Notes: a model not told the origin generated them from the letters alone. Shown: positions 45,102 through 53,631, counted from the first letter of the stretch. The stretch: DNA of 64,000 nucleotides from Paenibacillus xylanexedens (GCF_017874615.1 NZ_JAGIKV010000010.1:124001-188000), one strand, 5' to 3'. Numbers and translations are program-made.

Positions 45102-46460
45102 TCAGCGGGCGATCTTGAAGGATAACGACGACAGCACCTTCTTAACCTTAGCGGTCAATCGTTCGTTATCCCATTCCCCCTGGATCAACGAATAATATAA
45201 TCTGCCTTTCACCTGCTTATTCCGGATCCCCTTGCACTCGCTGACGACTTTGTTAATAAGGAGCGTATTCGCGCTTAACGGTAAAATACCGAATCCTCGA
45301 TCAGGCTTATATAGAACACCCTCGCGGTCCAGCGATTCAAGCAGTTGATCGAATGATACATCGCATGCAAACTGTAAAGTCGCATGCGTCATGCTCCCGG
45401 CCGTGTCGTGCTTCTTCAGGTAGCGGTCAACGTAATGCTTGATCAGACTCATCGATCTTCTTGCATTCACCTCAACAATCGGAACGATGCGGCCGTCTGT
45501 CAACAGCATAGAATCGACGCATACGTCGCCGTGATAACCCGACAGATAAAGCTCGCGAGCCGCCCGTTTCATTACATCAAAATACTTCGCTTCCTGCAGC
45601 ATATGAAGCAACCTATCGTCTGCTGTATAGGAGCCTTGGTAAGCGAAATTGTGATTGACCAACTGCTGCACTGAGATATGTCGGTAAGTACCGTCCGAAT
45701 CGATGTGGAATTGGCAAGAAAAATCCAATTCCTTGCGGAGGAACGGCTCAATAATAAACCGAACCGTTTTTCCCTTGCTGCACTGATCGGCGACATAGGA
45801 TGTGACTCGCTGCAAAATCGCTTCCGACTCGATCAGCAAATTCCCTTTCCCGGATACCCCAAACTCATCTTTGATCAGGAAAGGTCCTTGATTCAGCAAA
45901 GTCAAGCCGCTTGCCAGCAGCTCTTCGGGAGAATAGACCGTCTGGCTGTCACACCGAAGATCAAGGCGACGGTTCAATTCGGTTGAATACAGCTTCGAAT
46001 TGACAGTCTGAACCGTTTCGATAGCTGGAAAATCCTGTTCCAGCCCGTAACGCGCTGCAGTACGATCTACCCCCGGAATGACGGCAAAGGGCGACAACCG
46101 GGCGCCGTCCAGCAAGTAGAGATCCATGTCACCCATTCGATCGGCTGATGTGAGCAAGTCGAATATATTGGCGGTTCTGCCTACGCTTCCTACATCAGGA
46201 CTCTCGAGATCGGTTGAATTGGAAAGAAATTTAAATCCGATCTCATGCAAATACTCTTTATGGCAAACGTTCATTCGATAGCGAGTAATGAGCTTATCCT
46301 GCGCCTCGCAAAATGGGAAGAGCAGCTCATCCATGGCCATCACGATATTCTCCATTTCAGGATCGTGGAACGACGGCAGTTTGGCTAGATTAGGGTCGCG
46401 CCAGAAGCGTTCCGCGTCAAATGTCCCGATAATGAGCTCGAACTTGCGTCTATCATTCAT
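45102..46460 (-). CDS. ATP-grasp ligase, probable amino-acid:carrier-protein ligase
   Basis: A 452-residue protein. 'GPFLIKDEFGVSGKGNLLIE' is the ATP-grasp lysine and glycine loop, 'RFIIEPFLRKELDFSCQFHI' the ATP-binding strand, and 'GDVCVDSMLLTDGRIVPIVE' followed by VNAR the metal-binding E-x-N. Its ATG overlaps the stop of the carrier-protein gene, so the two are co-translated. In butirosin synthesis the ATP-grasp enzyme BtrJ loads glutamate onto the carrier BtrI; a similar role here is inferred from neighbourhood, not from alignment. Confidence 0.8.
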   Translation of the reverse strand: MNDRRKFELIIGTFDAERFWRDPNLAKLPSFHDPEMENIVMAMDELLFPFCEAQDKLITRYRMNVCHKEYLHEIGFKFLSNSTDLESPDVGSVGRTANIFDLLTSADRMGDMDLYLLDGARLSPFAVIPGVDRTAARYGLEQDFPAIETVQTVNSKLYSTELNRRLDLRCDSQTVYSPEELLASGLTLLNQGPFLIKDEFGVSGKGNLLIESEAILQRVTSYVADQCSKGKTVRFIIEPFLRKELDFSCQFHIDSDGTYRHISVQQLVNHNFAYQGSYTADDRLLHMLQEAKYFDVMKRAARELYLSGYHGDVCVDSMLLTDGRIVPIVEVNARRSMSLIKHYVDRYLKKHDTAGSMTHATLQFACDVSFDQLLESLDREGVLYKPDRGFGILPLSANTLLINKVVSECKGIRNKQVKGRLYYSLIQGEWDNERLTAKVKKVLSSLSFKIAR

Positions 46461-46708
46461 ACCGGCGCTGTTTTCTGCAGCTCCGAGATATAATTGCAGA
46501 AGGTCGTTACCGACTCCATAAGATTGAAGTCGAATTGTTCAAAATCGATTTCAATACCGAAACGCTCTTCCACCTGTAGTACAAAAGTAATTAGCTGTAA
46601 AGAGTCCAATCCCCCGTCTTCCATGATGTTCGAATGCTCGTTCAAACTGTTTGCCAGTTGGGCGTCTTCCTTGATTTCGCATATCATCGCTATGATCTGT
46701 TCTTGCAT
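46457..46708 (-). CDS. Acyl/peptidyl carrier protein 2
   Basis: An 83-residue carrier. 'GGLDSLQLITFVLQVEERFG' holds the D-S-L motif whose serine receives phosphopantetheine. The start at 46708 has GGGAGGT at ideal spacing; the longer open frame to 46774 runs into the previous gene and is unlikely. The stop overlaps the ATP-grasp start (ATGA). It is the likely scaffold for the aminoacyl group made by the ATP-grasp enzyme. Confidence 0.92.
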   Translation of the reverse strand: MQEQIIAMICEIKEDAQLANSLNEHSNIMEDGGLDSLQLITFVLQVEERFGIEIDFEQFDFNLMESVTTFCNYISELQKTAPV

Positions 46709-46721
46709 AGGTACCTCCCGT

Positions 46722-47660
46722 TTAATGGATATATTGACCCTGGTAATAATGGATCGTTCTAGCGAGTGCATCATGCAAACTGATCGCCGGTTCCCAGTCC
46801 ATAATCGTCCTTGAAATGGTAATATCCGGCTTCCTTCTCCTTGGATCGTCTTCCGGCAGCGGGAGAAACTCTAACTGCGCGTTGGACTTCATTAGCTCCT
46901 TCAATATTTGGGCGACTTCAAGTATGGTGACTTCCTCCGGATTCCCCAAATTGACTGGCTGTTCATACGTGGTGCTCAGCAGTCTCACAATCCCTTCCAG
47001 CAAATCGTCGATATACTGAAAGCTTCTCGTCTGTCTGCCGTCGCCATAAATCGTAAGGTTTTGCTTGGACATGATTTCATTAATGAAATTGGTAATGACG
47101 CGTCCGTCATTTAAATCCATCTTCGGGCCGAATGTATTGAAGATCCGAATGACCCTTACCGGTATACCGTATTTCCTGTTCATCCAGTAGGTGATCGCCT
47201 CTGCATACCGCTTCGCTTCGTTGTAGCAGCTTCTTGCTCCAACCGAATTCACGTTGCCATAGTAGCTCTCCGGCTGAGGGTGAACAGTTGGGTTACCGTA
47301 GATCTCACTTGTTGAAGCCAAGAAGAAAGCAGCCTGCTTTTCTTTGGCCAGATACAGCAGATGCATCGTCCCTTCGCTGTTGACCCTCATCGTTTCGATC
47401 GGATAGGACAAATATTTGGGCGGACTGGCAGGACTTGCAAAATGCATCACCCAATCGACAGGGCCTTCAATTGCGAGCGGATAAATGACGTCATGCTCGA
47501 TAAACTTGAAATTTGGCGACCGTAAGAGATTGTCTATGTTGACAGTAGACCCGGTCAGAAAATTATCGACGCCGATAACGGTATGGCCTTCCCGCAGCAG
47601 CCTCTCGGCAAGGTTGGAACCGATGAAGCCTGCGACTCCTGTTAATACAATGAATATTAT
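46722..47660 (-). CDS. UDP-glucuronate decarboxylase-like NAD-dependent enzyme with non-AUG start
   Basis: About 312 residues. The frame codes a complete extended short-chain dehydrogenase: 'IVLTGVAGFIGSNLAERLL' (NAD-binding), 'FIEHDVIYPL', 'VMHFASPASPPKYLSYPIET' (UDP-xylose-synthase type), 'LASTSEIYGNP' and the Y-x-x-x-K in 'CYNEAKRYAEA'. No ATG, GTG or TTG lies before the NAD-binding strand: a TAA stop is followed by AAGGGGGGGG (a ribosome site) and then ATC, ATA, ATA, TTC, ATT. I place the start at ATA 47660. The first canonical start, an ATG at 47450, would delete the NAD site. It probably provides a pentose donor. Confidence 0.78.
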   Translation of the reverse strand: MIFIVLTGVAGFIGSNLAERLLREGHTVIGVDNFLTGSTVNIDNLLRSPNFKFIEHDVIYPLAIEGPVDWVMHFASPASPPKYLSYPIETMRVNSEGTMHLLYLAKEKQAAFFLASTSEIYGNPTVHPQPESYYGNVNSVGARSCYNEAKRYAEAITYWMNRKYGIPVRVIRIFNTFGPKMDLNDGRVITNFINEIMSKQNLTIYGDGRQTRSFQYIDDLLEGIVRLLSTTYEQPVNLGNPEEVTILEVAQILKELMKSNAQLEFLPLPEDDPRRRKPDITISRTIMDWEPAISLHDALARTIHYYQGQYIH

Positions 47661-48040
47661 GATCCCCCCCCTTGCTTAAGGTTTGTGAAACCACTATTAA
47701 TTCAATCGAACAGATATGGTTCTATGCATGAATCACAAGATGTCGGGTCAAATACTAGGAGAGATTCTTGAGGTGAGTGGATTCGCTGTGGTTGTGCCGG
47801 AAAAAAGTGCTTGAAGCAATGCGGATCGTTGAAAGACACGAAGGCAATAGGCTGTCAGCAAACGGAATCTTTAAGACAAGAGCAACGGTTTCGCTTACTC
47901 AATACGCTGTATCGCAACGATTATAATCCCGGCATCACTCCCTCCATAAATATGCCCGGATCACCACCGGCTTCGGGTTAAGGATTCTATTCGGGTACAA
48001 GAAGAGATATCCACAACTGACATCATCTGCTCCCTCAACA
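47661..48040. other. Intergenic region splitting the biosynthetic cluster
   Basis: 380 bases with no intact gene. Short broken frames are present but I recognise none. It separates the block starting with the decarboxylase from the upstream block ending with BtrH-like protein A. It may be the site of an old deletion; there is no clear promoter or terminator. Confidence 0.4.
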
Positions 48041-49108
48041 TTACTGAATGCCTACCTTCTTCAGCCATCGTTCAAGGAATATGGATTCTTCATTTTCTAT
48101 ATTCGTTATCAGCGTTTGTAAGCTTTCGGAAATACTCGTATCCTTTGTCAAATTATATTTAATCGCTAGATTCACAAGGATTTTTGCCTTAAGTTCAATG
48201 GCTGTGAATTCATCTATATGCTCTTGATTTAATTTAATTAAATGCCGATTATCGTACAAGTACTTGAGTCTTAGCGTCATTATCTTCTTATGATCATAAA
48301 GTAAATGAAAGGGTCTTATATCAAACATAACCTTATGTTCCAATGTCTCTTTCGCATAATTTAATAGAGTTGTGTATATTTGCATGCCGAAGTCAAGATT
48401 ATCCCTGTCGCCCCCATAGTTGAACATCTGCCAATACTCCGGCGTTTGCTTAGTGAAATAATTTCTTATAGAATTCACTAGGGTATCTGCACTGAATTTA
48501 TCCTGATATTGATCATTGAATCTATACAGATAAACCATTTCTCTAAGATAATCATGATTGGTTGTTAGATGATTCGTGTCGAACGCAAGATTGAAATCAG
48601 TAAATGATATCTCAGCCTGACTATACACCCCGTTCTTAAAAAAATCGGAAACATACAACATCTCTCTATCCAAATCATAGCCGTAAACAAATATGTCATG
48701 ATGCAATTGAAGTTTATTGTAGCGATCGCTTAGGGGCACGTAGAAATAATTGATCATGGTGTGGACATAGTTATTAGCATTAATATTTTCTATAATAAAA
48801 TGAATAACAGAGTCCCATTTAGTTGTTACAGTATCTCTATGTATCTTTTGAGTAGTAATCCATTTGCACGCATCCGAAGGCCGCAGCTCATAAGTCAGAG
48901 GGAAATAAAAATCTCCCCAATGGTGTTTATAATCTTTGTTAATAAATAATTGAATATAATTGCTAAATATCCATGGATGTGCGCACTCGTAATGGGTAAG
49001 TATGGACAAGAGATGAGCATGTTGCGTATAGGTTGTAATCATCGGATAACTGACCGGCAATATTTCTCTTCCCAATGTTTGAGTTGAATTTTTCAACCTT
49101 TCGTTCAC
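48041..49108 (-). CDS. BtrH-like protein A (putative acyl-carrier acyltransferase)
   Basis: A 355-residue soluble protein related in layout to 36029-37063. 'VHTMINYFYVPLSDRYNKLQ', 'LHHDIFVYGYDLDREMLYVS' and 'DFFKNGVYSQAEISFTDFNL' correspond to the central strands of the BtrH N-terminal domain; the position of a nucleophilic cysteine near the N-terminus is not clear here ('QHAHLLSILTHYECAHPW'). The remainder is helical. The start may be GTG 49108 or TTG 49096, the latter with better spacing from GAGGGG. It follows the AMP-ligase gene closely and may use the ligase-loaded carrier. Confidence 0.5.
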   Translation of the reverse strand: MNERLKNSTQTLGREILPVSYPMITTYTQHAHLLSILTHYECAHPWIFSNYIQLFINKDYKHHWGDFYFPLTYELRPSDACKWITTQKIHRDTVTTKWDSVIHFIIENINANNYVHTMINYFYVPLSDRYNKLQLHHDIFVYGYDLDREMLYVSDFFKNGVYSQAEISFTDFNLAFDTNHLTTNHDYLREMVYLYRFNDQYQDKFSADTLVNSIRNYFTKQTPEYWQMFNYGGDRDNLDFGMQIYTTLLNYAKETLEHKVMFDIRPFHLLYDHKKIMTLRLKYLYDNRHLIKLNQEHIDEFTAIELKAKILVNLAIKYNLTKDTSISESLQTLITNIENEESIFLERWLKKVGIQ

Positions 49109-49145
49109 CCCTCGTTATTTGGTTAAACGGCTTAAGGATGCCGAA

Positions 49146-50639
49146 TCAGTATATCTCATTTAGCAATAAGCGCTTCGTACTTGCCCTGTCCAGTTTTCCT
49201 GTTTTTGTTTTTGGAATGTTATCTATAACCCTCCATTGTCTAGGCACTTTATACGATGACAAATGCAAGTTGCAATGTCGTGTCAGTGCATCTATATCAA
49301 CCAGGCATTCATTAAAAACTTTCAGAAATGCGATAGGCACTTCGCCTAATAGATCATCGTGTACACCAACAACCATGACCTCCTCCACTTCTTTCAAGCC
49401 GTACAAAAATTCCTCGATTTCTTCCGGATAGATATTGATACCGCCGGATATAATGATATTCTTCTTTCGGCCTGTGAGTATAAGACACCCTGATTCATTC
49501 CAATATCCTAAATCTCCTGTCTTTAACCAACCCTCAACAATGGTAGCGTTCGTTAACTCCGGGTTTTTGTAATAACCGAGCATCACATTCGGGCCCTTGA
49601 CCCAAATTTCTCCGATAGCCGCTCCTTCAACCTCATTCTCTTCTTTGTCAACAAGACGAATAGAAACGTCATTTATGGGTGATCCACAGGATAGGCAGTG
49701 CTCTCCCCGTTCCATCATGGTCACCCGCGGAGAAGCTTCGGTCAATCCATAGGTTTGAATAATGTCCGCGTGAGGAAATACAGTCTGAAGATGGTCTACT
49801 AATTTCGCGGGAATCGCCGCACCGCTAATTACAATAAATTCAATGGAATCAAAGGCACTCCAGTTCTTTGTCTGATGGAAATCGGAAACAAAGTGCATCA
49901 ATTGCGTAGGCACCGCTGAGAATCCCGTGACCGCCTTATTCTGAAACAGTTTAAACGCTGTGCGCGGCAGCAAGGGCAAGCTGATAAGTTTAATTCGGGT
50001 TCCATATAGCATGCAAGAAATTAATTGCGTGACAATCGTAGAACTGAAATGAACGGGCATCGTTACAAGAAATGAATCTTGATCCGTATACCCCACCTTT
50101 CCGCCATGTGCCAAGGCATTCGTTAATACATTCCAATGGGATAACATAACGATTTTAGATTTTCCGGTTGTGCCCGATGTAGGAAGGAGAATCGCACATT
50201 GATTGGGATCGGACTGATTGGTTAACGAGATCGATTCAAACGAAGGCATTGGTTCTTGCGATAAATCCTGAGCGGTAACCCAAGGAATGTCGCAATTTAA
50301 ATGCGCAGGCTGTGCATATTTGCTGATAACCAATTTGGCGTCACTGGCATTTAAAATATTTTCAATTTCAGTATTGGATGCCGAATAAGGAACCGGTACT
50401 AACACATAACCGCAGAATTGAATGCCCAACGCCGCAATAATGAACAAGGGCTCATTATTTGTGTATAATGCAAGATGACTTCCGGACTCAAGTTCAAAAT
50501 TCTTGTGGATATATAAAGAAATCAAGTAAGCTTCTGTCATCACTTCTGCGTAAGTCCATTGCTGCTTTAGATCTTCAAGGATAATATGATCTTGGCGATC
50601 AGAGGCCTCCAGAAATAGACGCTGAATGATAGTCATCAT
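49146..50639 (-). CDS. AMP-dependent synthetase/ligase (ANL family)
   Basis: A 497-residue adenylating enzyme. 'AILLPTSGTTGKSKIVMLSH' is the P-loop core, 'IIQTYGLTEASPRVTMME' the A5 block, 'WLKTGDLGYWNESGCLILTG' the A7/A8 hinge, and 'PKTKTGKLDRAS' the catalytic lysine (A10). It activates a carboxylic acid as the acyl-AMP and passes it to a thiol, probably the carrier protein encoded just upstream, whose stop it overlaps (ATGA). Its substrate is unknown. Confidence 0.93.
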   Translation of the reverse strand: MMTIIQRLFLEASDRQDHIILEDLKQQWTYAEVMTEAYLISLYIHKNFELESGSHLALYTNNEPLFIIAALGIQFCGYVLVPVPYSASNTEIENILNASDAKLVISKYAQPAHLNCDIPWVTAQDLSQEPMPSFESISLTNQSDPNQCAILLPTSGTTGKSKIVMLSHWNVLTNALAHGGKVGYTDQDSFLVTMPVHFSSTIVTQLISCMLYGTRIKLISLPLLPRTAFKLFQNKAVTGFSAVPTQLMHFVSDFHQTKNWSAFDSIEFIVISGAAIPAKLVDHLQTVFPHADIIQTYGLTEASPRVTMMERGEHCLSCGSPINDVSIRLVDKEENEVEGAAIGEIWVKGPNVMLGYYKNPELTNATIVEGWLKTGDLGYWNESGCLILTGRKKNIIISGGINIYPEEIEEFLYGLKEVEEVMVVGVHDDLLGEVPIAFLKVFNECLVDIDALTRHCNLHLSSYKVPRQWRVIDNIPKTKTGKLDRASTKRLLLNEIY

Positions 50640-50878
50640 AGCGTTTTCACAGTCAAATAATTAAGGATTAATCCAGCCGTGGAGAACTTCTCAAATAACA
50701 GATCTTCATCAGGGATCGAGATGTTAAACTTCGATTCCATTAAAACAATAAGCTTGATGAAGCCTACTGAATCGATCCCTTGGTCCAACAAACGGGTATC
50801 GTGGCCTTCCGGATACTCGATGTCCAGCTCAGCAAAAATTTCATCTCTCAAGATAGATTCTATTGATTTAGACATCAT
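50636..50878 (-). CDS. Acyl carrier protein 1
   Basis: An 80-residue carrier. 'LLDQGIDSVGFIKLIVLMES' has the D-S-V motif with the phosphopantetheine serine. It begins with two ATGs after a GGGGG ribosome site, and its stop overlaps the AMP-ligase start. It is the first gene of the cluster, so the cluster promoter should lie just beyond 50880. Confidence 0.92.
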   Translation of the reverse strand: MMSKSIESILRDEIFAELDIEYPEGHDTRLLDQGIDSVGFIKLIVLMESKFNISIPDEDLLFEKFSTAGLILNYLTVKTL

Positions 50879-50975
50879 ATTCCCCCGTTAGATAATCTTT
50901 AGAAAGGCTGATTAAAGAGGATAGTATACGTGATGAGCAAGTGAAAGTGATTTTGGAGAAGAATAAGTTCATAAC

Positions 50976-51290
50976 GATGAACAAGGTGAATTTGCACTGA
51001 AAGAGTTGTTTGCAGAGATGCTGCAATTCATGTTGGAGGTGGAATATGACACGGTTCATGTCATAAAAAGCTTGACGCGAAGAGTACAACGACGGAAATA
51101 CTTGAGGGTTCCCTCGTCAACATCGCAAAGCCTAAAGAAAAAAGCATTTTCCCAAGCAATGAAGCGTTGCTGAAAATGCTCTACAAAACTACGATGAATT
51201 TCACTCGTAAATGGACAGTGCGTGTACAAAACCGGGAATAAGTACCCATCAAATCTCCATTCTCTTCCTCGAAGGGATTGAACTATATTG
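50976..51290 (+). pseudogene. Decayed IS256-family transposase fragments
   Basis: Plus-strand frames encode 'GEFALKELFAEMLQFMLEVE' (like the N-terminal region of mutator-type transposases) and, from 51116, 'SIFPSNEALLKMLYKTTMNF' and 'TRKWTVRVQNRE', then after a slip 'HQISILFLEGIELYC'. The second part matches the IS256 C-terminal pattern (Y-P-x-x-E-x-L-x-K-x-L-Y-x-x-x-M-N-x-x-K-K-W-T). The middle, with the catalytic residues, is missing. It is a relic upstream of the biosynthetic cluster. Confidence 0.5.
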
Positions 51291-51542
51291 CGTAAAGTTT
51301 TTCTTGGTAGCGTTTACACCAGTAGATTTACAGCACCAAGCGCCCGATATATTTAATATAATTACAAATATACCAATTGTCAACAGTTTTGAAAAAGCCC
51401 GTTGATGCCCTCTGGAAAACACGGTTTCCAGTAACCTCTTTCATCCGTTCGGAAAGAAAGAAGTTACTGGTACGAAAGTCTGGCTGTTGGCCAGCGGCGA
51501 GCCACATGAAAATGATATTTTCACGAACCGCCCTACAAGGCT

Positions 51543-51820
51543 TCTCTACCCACATTTGGCTACAAGCGTGATGATAAGAAGCTTCTACTTGATGAGATCT
51601 ATGCCCCTATAGTTCAAGAAATTTCACCTCTATCTGTATTAGGATTAGGGTGTGCAAAATCAGTAATTACTTCATTATTACAGGTACAAAAAAAGACACG
51701 GAAGAACAACTCCGTGCCTATATAAAGCAATTATCCCGCTTCACCGAACTTCAAATTGAAGTTATTAAAGACGGTTCAATCAAAGCCATACATTACATAT
51801 TTCCCGTCCTCAATCCATAA
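51543..51820 (+). pseudogene. Decayed large serine recombinase
   Basis: The plus strand encodes 'LPTFGYKRDDKKLLLDEIYA' and 'PIVQEIS', which matches the start of the Recombinase domain of large serine integrases (P-x-G-Y-x-x-D-x-x-x-K-L-x-x-D-E-x-x-A-P-I-V). After a break, 51683-51820 encodes 'TEEQLRAYIKQLSRFTELQI' then 'EVIKDGSIKAIHYIFPVLNP' and a stop, like the C-terminal end (I-E-V-x-x-D-G-S-I-x-I-H-Y-x-F). It ends 30 bases from the rlmD stop and is convergent with it. Confidence 0.5.
51687..51720 (-). terminator. Rho-independent terminator of rlmD (minus strand)
   Basis: CACGGA and TCCGTG pair; on the minus strand the hairpin is followed by TCTTTTTTT. It lies 130 bases beyond the rlmD stop, inside the recombinase relic, and would end rlmD transcription. 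Confidence 0.6.
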
Positions 51821-51849
51821 GGAAGTTGGAACAACGAGAGGCGTAGGAA

Positions 51850-53631
51850 TTAATCCTGCCCCTTCCATTTTAACATCGCCACCGATTCCACATGCACCGT
51901 ATGCGGGAACATATCCACCGGCGTTACCTCCACGGTGCGATAGCCGCCATCTTCCAACACACGAAGATCACGTGCCAGCGTACTCGGATTACAACTCACG
52001 TAAACCACGCGTTCCGGCTTCATCTCCAGGATGGTATCGAGCAAACGCGGGTCGCAGCCTTTTCGTGGTGGGTCGACAACGATGACGTCAGCTTCGATGC
52101 CTTGTTCTTTCCAGCGCGGGATGACGTCCTCAGAGGCACCAACTTCGAACTTGACGTTGCGCATCTCGTTCAATAGAGCATTGCTCCGCGCATCCTCGAT
52201 CGCTTCAGGCACGATCTCTACCCCATACACCTGATCCGCATGTTGCGCGAGGAAAAGAGAAATCGTTCCGATGCCGCAATAGGCATCAATTACCGTCTCT
52301 TTGCCGCTCAGTCCAGCGTACTCTACCGTTTTGCCATACAGTACTTCCGTTTGCACCGGATTCACCTGATAGAACGAACGCGCAGAGATCGCAAACTGCA
52401 CATCACCGATATAATCATAAATTACATCACGGCCCCACAGGACGCGGGTCTCATCGCCAAAGATGACGTTGGTCTGTTTCTTATTCACGTTCTGGCAGAT
52501 GCTTGCCACATGCGGAATCGCTTCACGGATACTGCCAATCCATTCGTCTTTGTACGGAATGTCTCGACCATTCGTGACCAGTACGAGCATCATCTCGCCA
52601 GTACGGAACGCCTTCTTCACAACCACATGGCGCAATAATCCGCGACCTGTCTCTTCGTTATAGGCGCTAATTCCAAAATGACTGCCGATCTCTTTAACCT
52701 TTGCGACCACTTCGTCATTGTGCTCATGCTGAATGAGGCAACTCTCCATATCGATGATGCGATGGCTTCCTTTGGCGTAAAAACCACCTACCAGACCACC
52801 CTCGGTCACACCAATGGGCACCTGTGCCTTGTTTCGATATCGCCACGGCTCGTCCATACCCATTGTAGGCAGTACGCGAATGCCCTGCTCCGTATCCTCT
52901 TCGTTCATGACACCTTCAAGGCGAAGTCGAATACGATTGCTGCCGATCATTTGCACTTCAGATGTAGCCGGTCCAGTTGTCTGGTTCGCATCACCAACTG
53001 AAGCGTCATCCTGCACGCGCTGTTCGGCGCCCTCTTTATCATCCTGCGTATTGGATGCCAGCGTTTCCGCATCCTCCACCAGCACGTTCAGCTTCCCGAT
53101 CCGCTGCAAATTATCGATCACAAGCTGACGTTTCCACGCCAGTTGACCAACGTAGCTCATATGCTGAATCTGACACCCGCCGCATTGATCGTAGATCGGA
53201 CATGGTGCGGATACACGGTCCGGACTGGCTTTTACGATCTCAAGTAGCTTGGCATAACCGTATTGCTTCTTGGTTTTGATTACACGCACGCGTACAGTTT
53301 CCCCCGGAAGGGCACCCTGCACAAATAGTGTGTATCCGTCCGCACGGCCTACACCCTCTCCGTCATGGTTCATGCCAACGATCTCAATGACGGTTTCTTC
53401 ATTTTTGCTAACGGGCAATCCTTCAATTGGTGCGGATTCACGTGTTCTGCCTTTGGAACGCACACCAGAAAGAGATGCACCGCGTGACCGCACCTCTTTA
53501 CCTGACTGACTTGTAGATGGACGAGTTGATTGCGTTGATTGACTTGGCTGACGGGAAGCTGAAGCTTTCCCTTGAGGAGCAGCCGAATTCCGGCGGTTTT
53601 TTCCACGACCGCTGCGGTTCGTATTAGACAA
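51850..53631 (-). CDS. rlmD: 23S rRNA (uracil-5-)-methyltransferase, RlmD/RlmCD family
   Basis: A 593-residue SAM-dependent enzyme that makes 5-methyluridine in 23S rRNA. After a low-complexity basic N-terminal extension of about 75 residues come a TRAM domain ('[20 protein letters not shown]'), iron-sulfur cysteines ([10 protein letters not shown]), the SAM loop ('[16 protein letters not shown]'), '[10 protein letters not shown]' and the catalytic '[13 protein letters not shown]'. A Gln/Asp/Glu-rich insertion of about 60 residues sits near residues 195-255. The start is TTG with a weak ribosome site. Its 3' end is the sequence found repeated at 9.0-35.8 kb. The last residues (KWKGQD) differ from those of the repeated tails. 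Confidence 0.95.
   Translation of the reverse strand: MSNTNRSGRGKNRRNSAAPQGKASASRQPSQSTQSTRPSTSQSGKEVRSRGASLSGVRSKGRTRESAPIEGLPVSKNEETVIEIVGMNHDGEGVGRADGYTLFVQGALPGETVRVRVIKTKKQYGYAKLLEIVKASPDRVSAPCPIYDQCGGCQIQHMSYVGQLAWKRQLVIDNLQRIGKLNVLVEDAETLASNTQDDKEGAEQRVQDDASVGDANQTTGPATSEVQMIGSNRIRLRLEGVMNEEDTEQGIRVLPTMGMDEPWRYRNKAQVPIGVTEGGLVGGFYAKGSHRIIDMESCLIQHEHNDEVVAKVKEIGSHFGISAYNEETGRGLLRHVVVKKAFRTGEMMLVLVTNGRDIPYKDEWIGSIREAIPHVASICQNVNKKQTNVIFGDETRVLWGRDVIYDYIGDVQFAISARSFYQVNPVQTEVLYGKTVEYAGLSGKETVIDAYCGIGTISLFLAQHADQVYGVEIVPEAIEDARSNALLNEMRNVKFEVGASEDVIPRWKEQGIEADVIVVDPPRKGCDPRLLDTILEMKPERVVYVSCNPSTLARDLRVLEDGGYRTVEVTPVDMFPHTVHVESVAMLKWKGQD

Noticed and set aside
51428..51474. Hairpin CCAGTAAC...GTTACTGG
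   Set aside because: Good stem, but no T tract and no adjacent gene. It could be an insertion-sequence end, but no partner repeat was found.
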